DNA of 6,048 nucleotides from Bacteroidota bacterium. Lineage in GTDB: Bacteria > Bacteroidota > Ignavibacteria > Ignavibacteriales > Melioribacteraceae. Positions 1 to 6,048 of this stretch are shown piece by piece (the stretch's first letter is position 1; each line of letters starts with the position of its first letter). The DNA is taken from contig JAEXOD010000048.1 in NCBI GenBank assembly GCA_023447335.1, positions 1 through 6,048 of the forward strand. Reading direction: 5' to 3'. The notes under the pieces are model-generated. The model was given only the letters and a program-made list of their open reading frames with translations, did no database searches and was not told where the DNA came from. The translations under genes were made by a program, and so were the position numbers.

Positions 1-1084
1 AATATAACCGACTGTAAAAATCGGAGCTCGGATTAGCCCATTTTATAAATTCCATCTGTGTGTATAAGTCTTGTTGATTGTATAATAATTTGCATAATGA
101 AGGATTACCGTCTCTTCCTGCACGTCCGATTTCTTGATAATAAGATTCAACTGAAGCAGGAATTTCGGCGTGAATTACGAATCTAATATCGGATTTATCA
201 ATCCCCATTCCAAAAGCATTTGTAGCCAAAATTAAGCTTGAAGAAGAATTTAGAAAATCTCTTTGGGTTCTTTTCCTTTCAGTGGCATTAAGTTTTCCGT
301 GATAGATCTTATGTTTATACCCTCTGGCTCGTAAAAATTCACTGAATAGCTCAAGCTTTTTAATTAATGAAAAATAAATAATTCCGCTTCCTTTATAGTT
401 GTCTAAAACATCGCAAATTTCTTTAATTGTTTGCTTATCGTCATAAACATCAGCTACTTCAAGTCGTAAATTAGGTCTATTAATACCTGTGTGAAAAATT
501 TTTATATCAGATTCAAATATTCCCAGTTTTTCGATTATATCTTTTTGCACAGGTTTTGTTGCGGTTGCTGTTAAAGCAATAGTTAAAGGATTTCCTAAGA
601 TATGTCTAAATTCGGCAATTCTGCTATAATCCGGTCTAAAGTCATGTCCCCATTCACTTATACAATGGGCTTCGTCAACAGCAAGTAAATCAATTTTTAC
701 ATTTTTTAACGTTTCAATAAATTCTAACTTACGAAATCTTTCGGGTGTTACATAAAGCATAAAAGTATTGCCGTTAATAAAGTTCTTTAACCGCTCTGCT
801 TTTTGCTCGGCAGATACGGTTGAATTAATAAAATCTGCAGCTATTCCTCTTTTTTTAAGTGCATCAACCTGATCTTGCATAAGAGCAATTAAAGGGCTAA
901 TTACTATGGTTTTACCTTTTAACATAATTGCAGGAATTTGATAACATAAAGACTTACCACCTCCCGTAGGCATAATAACCAAACAATGTTTGTTTTCAAT
1001 TGTAAGTGTGTTTATAACATCGTTCTGAACACCGATAAATGTGTTATAATTAAAATATTTTTTTAGTGTTTCAGTTGAATTCAT
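1..1084 (-). CDS. recQ: ATP-dependent DNA helicase RecQ, N-terminal part (3' end outside window)
   Basis: Superfamily 2 3'-5' DNA helicase acting in the RecF recombination and repair pathway. I translated the minus strand from the ATG at 1084-1082; the frame stays open for 361 codons to the window edge. Helicase motifs appear in order: motif 0 region with Y13 and Q20, Walker A PTGGGKS (39-45), DEAH box (137-140) followed by the RecQ aromatic-rich loop SEWGHDFRP (143-151), TALTATA-type motif III (about 169-175), ATNAFGMGIDK (287-297) and motif VI QEIGRAGRDG (317-326). Both RecA-like domains are therefore complete; the zinc-binding/winged-helix and any HRDC domain would lie beyond the edge and cannot be assessed. 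An in-frame TAG at 1117-1115 with no better start between supports this ATG, preceded by a weak GGA-type ribosome site (CGGAAAAAC). It is divergent to dnaN. One oddity is that the usual motif 0 arginine is isoleucine (I17). RecQ identity is very secure. Confidence 0.96.
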   Translation of the reverse strand, partial: MNSTETLKKYFNYNTFIGVQNDVINTLTIENKHCLVIMPTGGGKSLCYQIPAIMLKGKTIVISPLIALMQDQVDALKKRGIAADFINSTVSAEQKAERLKNFINGNTFMLYVTPERFRKLEFIETLKNVKIDLLAVDEAHCISEWGHDFRPDYSRIAEFRHILGNPLTIALTATATKPVQKDIIEKLGIFESDIKIFHTGINRPNLRLEVADVYDDKQTIKEICDVLDNYKGSGIIYFSLIKKLELFSEFLRARGYKHKIYHGKLNATERKRTQRDFLNSSSSLILATNAFGMGIDKSDIRFVIHAEIPASVESYYQEIGRAGRDGNPSLCKLLYNQQDLYTQMEFIKWANPSSDFYSRLY

Positions 1085-1108
1085 GTTTTTCCGAATTATG
1101 TAATAAAG

Positions 1109-1114
1109 TTTATA
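1109..1114 (-). promoter_or_regulatory. Possible -10 element for recQ
   Basis: On the minus strand TATAAA lies about 25 bases upstream of the recQ ATG, a plausible -10 hexamer. No convincing -35 element sits 16-18 bases upstream (ATATTT or similar). In such AT-rich DNA this match could be chance. Confidence 0.25.
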
Positions 1115-1221
1115 CTAAATAAAAATTGTTTAAATATGCAATTTAACAAAATAAAACAACTAATGATAAGACCTTTAATATATATATAATTATAAATATT
1201 ATAAACTTATTGCTTTATAAA

Positions 1222-1250
1222 TTGAAAATGATTAAAATTTTTGGTATATT
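1222..1250 (+). promoter_or_regulatory. Sigma-70-like promoter of the dnaN operon
   Basis: TTGAAA (1222-1227, 5 of 6 matches to the -35 consensus) and TATATT (1245-1250, 5 of 6 to the -10 consensus) are separated by the ideal 17 bases. Transcription would start near 1257 and leave a leader of under 20 bases that still includes the ribosome site of dnaN. The pure A/T tract just upstream (1174-1205) could act as an UP-like element. No good match to the Bacteroidetes -7 motif (TANNTTTG) was found at this place. Confidence 0.55.
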
Positions 1251-1263
1251 AGTGATTTAATTT

Positions 1264-1267
1264 GGAG
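1264..1267 (+). promoter_or_regulatory. Ribosome binding site of dnaN
   Basis: GGAG with a 7-base A-rich spacer to the ATG at 1275. This is a normal Shine-Dalgarno sequence and confirms the dnaN start. Confidence 0.8.
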
Positions 1268-1274
1268 TAAAAAA

Positions 1275-2417
1275 ATGGAATTTAAAGTAAATAGTACCGA
1301 GCTTAATAAAGTTGTTTCAAAGCTGTTTGCGGTGATAAATCCAAAATCACCGATGGAAATATATCAAAATTTTTTGATTGAAATAAATGAGAATGTTCTT
1401 AAAATTAATTCAGCAGACGTAGGATTATTAGTTTCAGCCGAGCTTAATGTTATTACAACGGAAGAAGGGTTCGAAACCAGTTTTTTAATTAATGCAGGTT
1501 ACTTAAATAATATAGTTAAATCATTAAAAGATACTTTAATTACATTTGATATTGTCCCAGGTCAAAAAGCCACTTTATCTACCCCGAGCGGAACTTATTT
1601 ATTTAATATCTTAGAACCTGACAATTATGTTTTAGATCTTCCATCAGAAGAAGACCCAAGTTTTACTATTTCTTTAAATGCACAAAGAATTAAAAAAGTT
1701 ATAGATAATACAAGTTATATAATTCAAGATAACATAAAACCCGCAATGATGGGGTTAGTTTTTGATTTTAAAGATGACGGCTTACGTATAGTAGGAACGG
1801 ACGGTTATAGATTAGTTAAATCAACTTTACTTGATATTAAGGTAGAAAATCCTACACTTATTAATATTCCTAGAAAAAGCGTTCATGTTTTAACAAAAAT
1901 ATTAGATAACGTAGATTTTGAAATTTCGGTTATTCACGATTTCGCAATAATCAAATCTGACAACTATGTTGTTTATACACGTTTAATAAAAGACAAATTC
2001 CCAAATTACGATGTAGTTTTATTGTTAGATAACGAAATAACGTTAAAAGTAAACAAAACTGAATTATATAATGCAGTGAATAGACTTTACACCTTTGCGG
2101 CATACGACGATTTAAAGAAAGTTATGTTTAAATTAGATACCAACATTCTTGATGTAAGTACTTACGACTTGAAAAATAATACGTTTAATTTAAATGAGGT
2201 AATAGCTTGCAAATATACCGGAATACCTATGGAAATAGGTTTTAACTGCGGTCATTTAAATGAAACCCTAAATCATATTCATACAGAAGGGGATTTAATT
2301 TTTAGAATAAAAGAACCTACTAAACCTATTTTGGTTAGTTTGAACGAAAACAAGGAAAATGAGGATTTATTAGTACTTGTTATGCCAATGCGAATAAACA
2401 AGAAAAATGACAATTAA
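1275..2417 (+). CDS. dnaN: DNA polymerase III beta subunit (sliding clamp)
   Basis: The product (380 residues, against about 366-380 usual) forms the ring-shaped dimeric clamp that tethers the replicative polymerase and other partners to DNA. Three clamp-fold domains are expected at about 1-125, 126-245 and 246-380. The recognisable motif GTDGYRL (174-180) matches the partner-binding cleft of E. coli clamp (TDGHRL), as do FPNY (242-245), YTGIPMEIGFN in domain III and the C-terminal MPMRI (370-374). The E. coli protein ends right at MPMRL; here six more residues (NKKNDN) follow, encoded where the gene runs into recF. The conserved proline that often follows FPDYxxVI is absent (FPNYDVVLLL). ATG start with a good GGAG ribosome site. 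It is the first gene of the plus-strand operon; its end overlaps the recF start by 11 bases, suggesting translational coupling. Family assignment is secure; domain III is somewhat divergent. Confidence 0.97.
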   Translation: MEFKVNSTELNKVVSKLFAVINPKSPMEIYQNFLIEINENVLKINSADVGLLVSAELNVITTEEGFETSFLINAGYLNNIVKSLKDTLITFDIVPGQKATLSTPSGTYLFNILEPDNYVLDLPSEEDPSFTISLNAQRIKKVIDNTSYIIQDNIKPAMMGLVFDFKDDGLRIVGTDGYRLVKSTLLDIKVENPTLINIPRKSVHVLTKILDNVDFEISVIHDFAIIKSDNYVVYTRLIKDKFPNYDVVLLLDNEITLKVNKTELYNAVNRLYTFAAYDDLKKVMFKLDTNILDVSTYDLKNNTFNLNEVIACKYTGIPMEIGFNCGHLNETLNHIHTEGDLIFRIKEPTKPILVSLNENKENEDLLVLVMPMRINKKNDN

Positions 2418-3513
2418 TGAAATTGAACTAATAAACTTTAGACTACATAAACAAACGCAGTTAAGTTTTTCGGAAAGTATTAATTTTATAGTAGGCGGTA
2501 ACGGGCAAGGTAAAACTTCCGTTTTAGAAGCAATTTATTACCTTGCTACTACTAAAAACATGTTGCAATCATCCGAAAGTGATGCCGTTAATTTTGCTTC
2601 TACAAGTTTTAAAATAGCCGGTAAAATTAAAGGATTAATTAATAACTCTGCCGTTCTATATTACGATAAAACTTCTAATAAAAAAAATTATCTTTTAGAT
2701 GGTAAGCAGATAAATAAATCCGCTGATATTATTGGAAAGTTTCCTATTGTAACCATAACACCGGGTGACCATGCCATTACACAAGGTAGCCCTGCTGAAA
2801 GAAGAAGATTTATTGATTCTGTTATTTCTCAAACAAGCGGTGCATATCTAAATATACTGTTAGATTATAATAAAACTCTAAAACAAAGATCGTCACTACT
2901 AAATCAAATTAGTATAACCGGTAATAGAAGTTTGCTTAGCGAATTGGAAGTGTGGAGTGAAAACTTAGTTAACTTAGGTACCGAAATTATAAAACATAGA
3001 TTTTTATTTGCAGAAAGGTTTACAGAGTATATCATATCTACTTACGAAAAACTTTTAGGAGAAAAAGAAATACCTAATGTAGAATACTTGACTTATGGCG
3101 GTTTTAACTATAATAATATTAAACAAGAATTTACAAATTTGCTGAATGAAAGGCATAATGACGAACTTAGAAGGTGTGCAAATTTAGTTGGACCCCATAG
3201 AGATGACTTTCTTTTTAAAATTAATAATTTGGAATTAAAAAAGTTTGGTAGCCAAGGACAACATAAGACATTTCAAGTAGCATTAAAATTCGGTCAGTTT
3301 TTTTATATAAAAGATTTATTAAATACAACTCCGGTTTTTTTAATGGATGATGTTTTCGGAGAGCTTGATACATTTCGTTCAGAAAGTATTAGTCGATATT
3401 TAACAAATATAGGACAATCTTTTATTACGGCAACCGATTTTTCAAATATTGAAAAATTAGATAGCGGATTAAACTCTGAAATATTTACTATAAACAACGG
3501 TAGTTTAAGTTGA
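2407..3513 (+). CDS. recF: DNA replication and repair protein RecF
   Basis: SMC/ABC-like ATPase that, with RecO and RecR, loads RecA at single-stranded gaps. Its 368 residues fit the family (about 360-375). Visible motifs: the N-terminal IELINFR (6-12) typical of RecF, Walker A GGNGQGKT (30-37), the family block GSPAERRRFID (127-137), VGPHRDD (261-267), the ABC signature SQGQHKT (282-288) and Walker B FLMDDVFGELD (311-321) including the D-loop. All key ATPase residues are present, so the protein should be functional. The ATG at 2407 lies inside dnaN in another frame with no strong Shine-Dalgarno sequence (only an A-rich AAGAAAA), so translation probably depends on ribosomes finishing dnaN. 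The stop TGA overlaps the TTG start of the following DUF721 gene. SQGQxKT instead of the common SQGQQRT resembles Bacteroidetes/Chlorobi-type RecF, from memory. Confidence 0.97.
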   Translation: MTINEIELINFRLHKQTQLSFSESINFIVGGNGQGKTSVLEAIYYLATTKNMLQSSESDAVNFASTSFKIAGKIKGLINNSAVLYYDKTSNKKNYLLDGKQINKSADIIGKFPIVTITPGDHAITQGSPAERRRFIDSVISQTSGAYLNILLDYNKTLKQRSSLLNQISITGNRSLLSELEVWSENLVNLGTEIIKHRFLFAERFTEYIISTYEKLLGEKEIPNVEYLTYGGFNYNNIKQEFTNLLNERHNDELRRCANLVGPHRDDFLFKINNLELKKFGSQGQHKTFQVALKFGQFFYIKDLLNTTPVFLMDDVFGELDTFRSESISRYLTNIGQSFITATDFSNIEKLDSGLNSEIFTINNGSLS

Positions 3514-3797
3514 AAGATAAAGGAATTAAAAGTTTAGCGGATATAATTTTAGATTCCGCAGATATGGAAAAAATTAGAGATATAAGAATTAAATACAAAG
3601 TGGTAGAAGAATTTTTATTAATATTTCCGGAGTTTGCCGATTTTGTTGTTCCGGTAAAATTGAATAAAAAAGTTTTAAGTTTAAGAGTAGAAAATTCTGT
3701 AATGAGAAGCGAATTGAATTTAAGACAAGAAGCGTTGAAAGAAAAAATAAATAAGTATTACAATAAAGAGATAGTAAGTGCAATTAAATTTGTTTAG
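3510..3797 (+). CDS. DUF721 family protein, DciA-like helicase-loading factor
   Basis: Small basic-looking protein of 95 residues with the DUF721 layout: an N-terminal helical part (SLADIILDS..), a central segment ending in VPVKLN (48-53), then VLSLRVENSVMRSELN (55-70), a helix containing LKEKINKYY (76-84) and the terminal EIVSAIKFV (87-95). The S-x-x-M/W-x-x-EL...L...IN...I..I.F pattern is the family hallmark. DciA, the characterised member of this family, assists loading of DnaB helicase in bacteria lacking DnaC/DnaI; here that role is inferred. The conserved tryptophan of many members is not present in the middle segment. The start is TTG at 3510, overlapping the recF stop by 4 bases; an in-frame TAG at 3501-3503 excludes a longer protein, while the first ATG (3564) would cut off the first 18 residues. 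No Shine-Dalgarno sequence is visible, so translational coupling to recF is likely. gyrB follows after 22 bases. Confidence 0.85.
   Translation: MKDKGIKSLADIILDSADMEKIRDIRIKYKVVEEFLLIFPEFADFVVPVKLNKKVLSLRVENSVMRSELNLRQEALKEKINKYYNKEIVSAIKFV
3735..3764 (+). promoter_or_regulatory. Possible internal promoter for gyrB-gyrA
   Basis: Within the DUF721 gene, TTGAAA (3735-3740) and TACAAT (3759-3764) are 18 bases apart, each matching 5 of 6 consensus positions. A start near 3771 would give gyrB a leader of about 50 bases. It overlaps coding sequence and the DNA is AT-rich, so it could be chance, but separate gyrase transcription would be sensible. Confidence 0.3.
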
Positions 3798-3806
3798 AAA
3801 TAAATA

Positions 3807-3811
3807 GGGAG
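3807..3811 (+). promoter_or_regulatory. Ribosome binding site that fixes the GTG start of gyrB
   Basis: GGGAG, the strongest Shine-Dalgarno sequence in the window, lies 8 bases before the GTG at 3820. An in-frame TAG at 3805-3807 rules out starts further upstream, and the next in-frame ATG lies inside the conserved RMRPAMYIG motif, so GTG is the true start. Confidence 0.85.
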
Positions 3812-3819
3812 AAAATAAG

Positions 3820-5772
3820 GTGGTTGCCAATAGTTCCAACAACTATACCGCAAAAAACATTAACGTATTAAAGGGACTTGAAGCCGTAAGGATGAGACCC
3901 GCCATGTATATTGGGGATGTAGGTTCAAGGGGTTTACATCACCTTGTTAACGAGGTAGTAGATAATAGTATAGATGAATGCTTAGGCGGATATAACGATT
4001 ATGTTTTTGTTCAAATTAACAAAGACGGAAGTGTAACGGTTTTAGATAGAGGTAGAGGTATTCCGGTTGATATTCACCCTGAAGAAAATAGGTCGGCATT
4101 AGAAGTTGTTATGACCGTATTGCATGCCGGAGGTAAGTTTGATAAAGATAGCTATAAAGTATCAGGCGGTTTGCACGGTGTGGGTGTATCGGTAGTAAAT
4201 GCTCTTTCCGAGTGGTTAATTGTAGAAGTTAAACGTGACGGTAAAATTTACCAACAAGAATATGAACGCGGTATTCCCAAATATGCAGTTAAAGAAGTAG
4301 GAAAATGTAAGCCGACTGAAACCGGTACAAAAGTTACTTTTATGCCGGACGGTGAGATATTTAAATCAACAAAATTTAAGTTTGAAACTCTTGCAGAAAG
4401 AATGATGGAGTTGGCTTATTTAAATAAAAATATCACTATTGAGATAAAAGACGAAGGTGAAGGAGAAGAAGCGACTTATCACTTTAAAGGCGGTTTAGTT
4501 GAATTTGTAAAGTATTTGGATGAAAACAGAGAATCTTTACATAAACCAGTTTATATTGAAGGAGAAAAAGAAAACACACCTGTTGAAATTTCTTTTGAAT
4601 ATAACAACCAATATAGCGAAAATGTGTTTAGTTATGTTAATAATATTAATACACATGAAGGGGGGACGCATTTAGTAGGATTTAGAACGGCGTTAACCAG
4701 AACATTAAATACATATGCCTCAAAAAATAACCTTGTAAAAGAAAATTCAAAAATTACTTTAACCGGCGAAGATTTTAGAGAAGGTTTAACCGCAGTAATA
4801 AGTGTTAAAGTTGCAGAACCTCAATTTGAAGGACAGACAAAAACGAAATTAGGCAACGGCGAAGTAAAATCGATAGTTGAATCTATTGTAGGTGAAAAGT
4901 TAGCCGAATTTTTAGAGGAAAATCCGGGTGTCGGGAAAAAAATTATAGAAAAGTGTATGAAATCTGCCGAAGCAAGAGAGGCTGCTAAAAAGGCACGCGA
5001 GTTTGTAAGGCGAAAAAATGCGCTCGACACAATGCGTTTACCCGGAAAATTGGCAGATTGCTCAATAAATGATCCAGAACACTGTGAGATGTACATAGTG
5101 GAAGGGGACTCTGCGGGTGGTAGTGCTAAGCAAGGAAGAGACAGAAGATTTCAAGCAATTTTACCGTTAAGAGGTAAAATATTGAATGTTGAGAAATCAA
5201 AACTGAACAAAATTCTTGAAAATAATGAAATAAAAGCCATTATTGCTGCATTAGGTACCGGTATAGCCGAAGATTTTAACGGAGATAAGTCACGTTACGG
5301 TAAAGTTATAATAATGACCGATGCCGATGTTGACGGAAGCCACATCAGAACTTTGCTTTTAACATTCTTTTATAGATATATGCAGGATTTAATTTATCAA
5401 GGCAAAGTATATATTGCTCAACCTCCTTTATACAAAATAAAAAAAGGGAAAGAAGAGTTTTATGCTTACGATGATGACGAAAGAAATAAAATTCTAAAAA
5501 GATTTAAAACCGGAACAGACGAAAAGGAAGAGATAGATGAGACAGGTGCACCTAAAGGAGTTGTTATTTCCCGCTATAAAGGTTTAGGTGAAATGAATCC
5601 GGAACAGTTGTGGGATACAACTATGAACCCCGAAACGCGCACTATACTACAAGTAAATTTGGAAAGTGCTGCAAGGGCAGATAAAATATTTGAAACTCTA
5701 ATGGGGGATGCCGTAGAGCCTCGTAGAGAGTTTATAGAAAAGCATGCGAAATATGCTAAATTAGACGTTTAA
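3820..5772 (+). CDS. gyrB: DNA gyrase subunit B
   Basis: ATPase subunit of DNA gyrase (type IIA topoisomerase), which with GyrA introduces negative supercoils. At 650 residues it has the short form, without the long insertion of gammaproteobacterial GyrB (about 804). The GHKL ATPase domain (about 1-225) shows EVVDNSIDE (45-53) with catalytic base E45 and Mg-binding N49, DRGRGIP (76-82) and GGLHGVG (116-122). The transducer domain follows, with the QTK loop (339-341) supplying the ATP-sensing lysine K341. The TOPRIM domain has EGDSAGG (428-434) and the metal-binding DAD (D501, D503) before VDGSHIRTLL. The tail carries RYKGLGEM (585-592) and ends in a typical EPRREFIEKHAKYAKLDV. An arginine (R77) stands where DNGRGIP or DDGRGIP is usual. 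GTG start with strong Shine-Dalgarno. gyrA follows after 34 bases, which supports GyrB over ParE. Confidence 0.98.
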   Translation: MVANSSNNYTAKNINVLKGLEAVRMRPAMYIGDVGSRGLHHLVNEVVDNSIDECLGGYNDYVFVQINKDGSVTVLDRGRGIPVDIHPEENRSALEVVMTVLHAGGKFDKDSYKVSGGLHGVGVSVVNALSEWLIVEVKRDGKIYQQEYERGIPKYAVKEVGKCKPTETGTKVTFMPDGEIFKSTKFKFETLAERMMELAYLNKNITIEIKDEGEGEEATYHFKGGLVEFVKYLDENRESLHKPVYIEGEKENTPVEISFEYNNQYSENVFSYVNNINTHEGGTHLVGFRTALTRTLNTYASKNNLVKENSKITLTGEDFREGLTAVISVKVAEPQFEGQTKTKLGNGEVKSIVESIVGEKLAEFLEENPGVGKKIIEKCMKSAEAREAAKKAREFVRRKNALDTMRLPGKLADCSINDPEHCEMYIVEGDSAGGSAKQGRDRRFQAILPLRGKILNVEKSKLNKILENNEIKAIIAALGTGIAEDFNGDKSRYGKVIIMTDADVDGSHIRTLLLTFFYRYMQDLIYQGKVYIAQPPLYKIKKGKEEFYAYDDDERNKILKRFKTGTDEKEEIDETGAPKGVVISRYKGLGEMNPEQLWDTTMNPETRTILQVNLESAARADKIFETLMGDAVEPRREFIEKHAKYAKLDV

Positions 5773-5791
5773 TTAAGATTTTATAGAATTT

Positions 5792-5796
5792 AAGAG
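5792..5796 (+). promoter_or_regulatory. Weak ribosome binding site of gyrA
   Basis: AAGAG with a 10-base spacer to the ATG at 5807 is the best purine-rich element in the 34-base gyrB-gyrA gap. No terminator or clear promoter is present there, consistent with co-transcription. Confidence 0.5.
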
Positions 5797-5806
5797 TAAA
5801 TAAATT

Positions 5807-6048
5807 ATGCCAACATTATTTGAAAAAGTTGTTCCTGTATCAATAGAAGACGAGATGAAATCATCGTATATAGATTATGCGATGAGTGTAATTGTTGCGC
5901 GAGCATTACCGGATGTTAGGGACGGATTAAAGCCTGTTCACAGACGAATATTATTTGGTATGTACGATTTAGGAATGTTGCACAATAAACCATATAAAAA
6001 GTCTGCAAGAATCGTGGGTGAGGTTCTTGGTAAATACCATCCTCATGG
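5807..6048 (+). CDS. gyrA: DNA gyrase subunit A, N-terminal part (3' end outside window)
   Basis: The first 80 codons plus two bases of codon 81 of the DNA-cleaving and rejoining subunit of gyrase. The frame opens with the ATG at 5807, and the product shows IEDEMKSSYIDYAMSVIV (13-30), RALPDVRDGLKPVHRRIL (32-49), KKSARIVGEVLGKYHPHG (64-81). Numbering matches E. coli GyrA without gaps: R32, H45, R47, A67, H78 and H80, all of which lie in or near the cleavage site, are present at the same positions. The window stops at the codon equivalent to E. coli G81, so the catalytic tyrosine (around 122) and the main quinolone-resistance positions 83 and 87 are not visible. ParC shares this N-terminal region, but the position directly behind gyrB favours GyrA. 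Likely last or next gene of the dnaN operon. Confidence 0.96.
   Translation, partial: MPTLFEKVVPVSIEDEMKSSYIDYAMSVIVARALPDVRDGLKPVHRRILFGMYDLGMLHNKPYKKSARIVGEVLGKYHPH

Larger units (their letters stand above)
1085..1274. other. AT-rich divergent intergenic region recQ/dnaN
   Basis: The 190 bases between the divergent recQ and dnaN starts contain no credible ORF. The stretch 1174-1205 is 32 consecutive A/T bases, and the palindromic hexamer TTATAA occurs at 1190-1195, 1199-1204 and 1215-1220. The region must hold the promoters of both transcription units. In many bacteria the space before dnaN or dnaA is the replication origin, but I find no perfect DnaA box (TTATNCACA) on either strand here, so an origin cannot be claimed. 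No hairpin terminator or riboswitch-like structure is apparent. Confidence 0.7.

Noticed and set aside
1009..1049. DnaA-box-like strings (TTATAAACA, TTATAACACA on the minus strand) in the recQ start
   Set aside because: Each is an imperfect match to TTATNCACA, they lie in recQ codons and AT-rich sequence makes such matches frequent; not enough for an origin call.
1250..1266. Bacteroidetes-type -7 promoter motif (TANNTTTG) before dnaN
   Set aside because: The closest string, TAATTTG, lacks one base of the spacing and would start transcription at or after the ribosome site.
3303..3497. Antisense 64-codon ORF inside recF
   Set aside because: It lies opposite the Walker B end of a well-conserved gene, has no family resemblance and no ribosome site; open by chance in AT-rich DNA.
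3589..3783. Antisense 64-codon ORF, leucine/serine rich, opposite the DUF721 gene
   Set aside because: Its hydrophobic composition is the mirror of the lysine/glutamate/asparagine-rich plus strand; the plus-strand protein fits a known family.
4821..5096. Antisense 91-codon ORF inside gyrB
   Set aside because: Fully covered by the conserved transducer/TOPRIM region of gyrB; no recognisable motif of its own.
5741..5757. Inverted repeat AGCAT...ATGCT near the end of gyrB as a terminator
   Set aside because: Only a 5-bp stem with a 7-base loop, inside coding sequence and without a following T-run; gyrA continues in the same direction.

Overview
The window is an AT-rich (by eye roughly one third G+C) bacterial chromosome segment with a conserved replication, recombination and topoisomerase gene cluster. 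Reading left to right it holds: (1) the first 361 codons of a RecQ helicase on the minus strand, cut by the left edge; (2) a 190-base AT-rich divergent intergenic region; (3) a plus-strand run dnaN - recF - DUF721/DciA-like gene - gyrB - gyrA, with gyrA cut by the right edge after 80 full codons.

The plus-strand genes are packed like an operon. dnaN and recF overlap by 11 bases, and recF and the DUF721 gene overlap by 4 bases (TTGA). The DUF721-gyrB gap is 22 bases and the gyrB-gyrA gap is 34 bases. I see no terminator between any of them. A good sigma-70-like promoter (TTGAAA, 17-base spacer, TATATT) lies just before dnaN. The start codons vary: ATG for dnaN, recF and gyrA, TTG for the DUF721 gene, GTG for gyrB.

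Functionally the genes fit together. DnaN is the sliding clamp. RecF and RecQ both belong to the RecF recombination/gap-repair pathway. The DUF721 protein is related to DciA, which helps replicative helicase loading in bacteria lacking DnaC/DnaI. GyrB and GyrA form DNA gyrase. This is the classic dnaA-dnaN-recF-gyrB-gyrA neighbourhood, except that dnaA is not next to dnaN: a divergent recQ occupies that place.

Organism: the small DUF721 gene behind recF, the RecF signature of type SQGQxKT, the short (650-residue) GyrB and its RPAMYIGDVG motif suggest an AT-rich member of the Bacteroidetes/Chlorobi (FCB) side of bacteria. This is inference from motif memory, not a tree. I found no mobile element, CRISPR array, RNA gene or clearly novel system; this is mainly a well-conserved housekeeping region with a few details worth checking.
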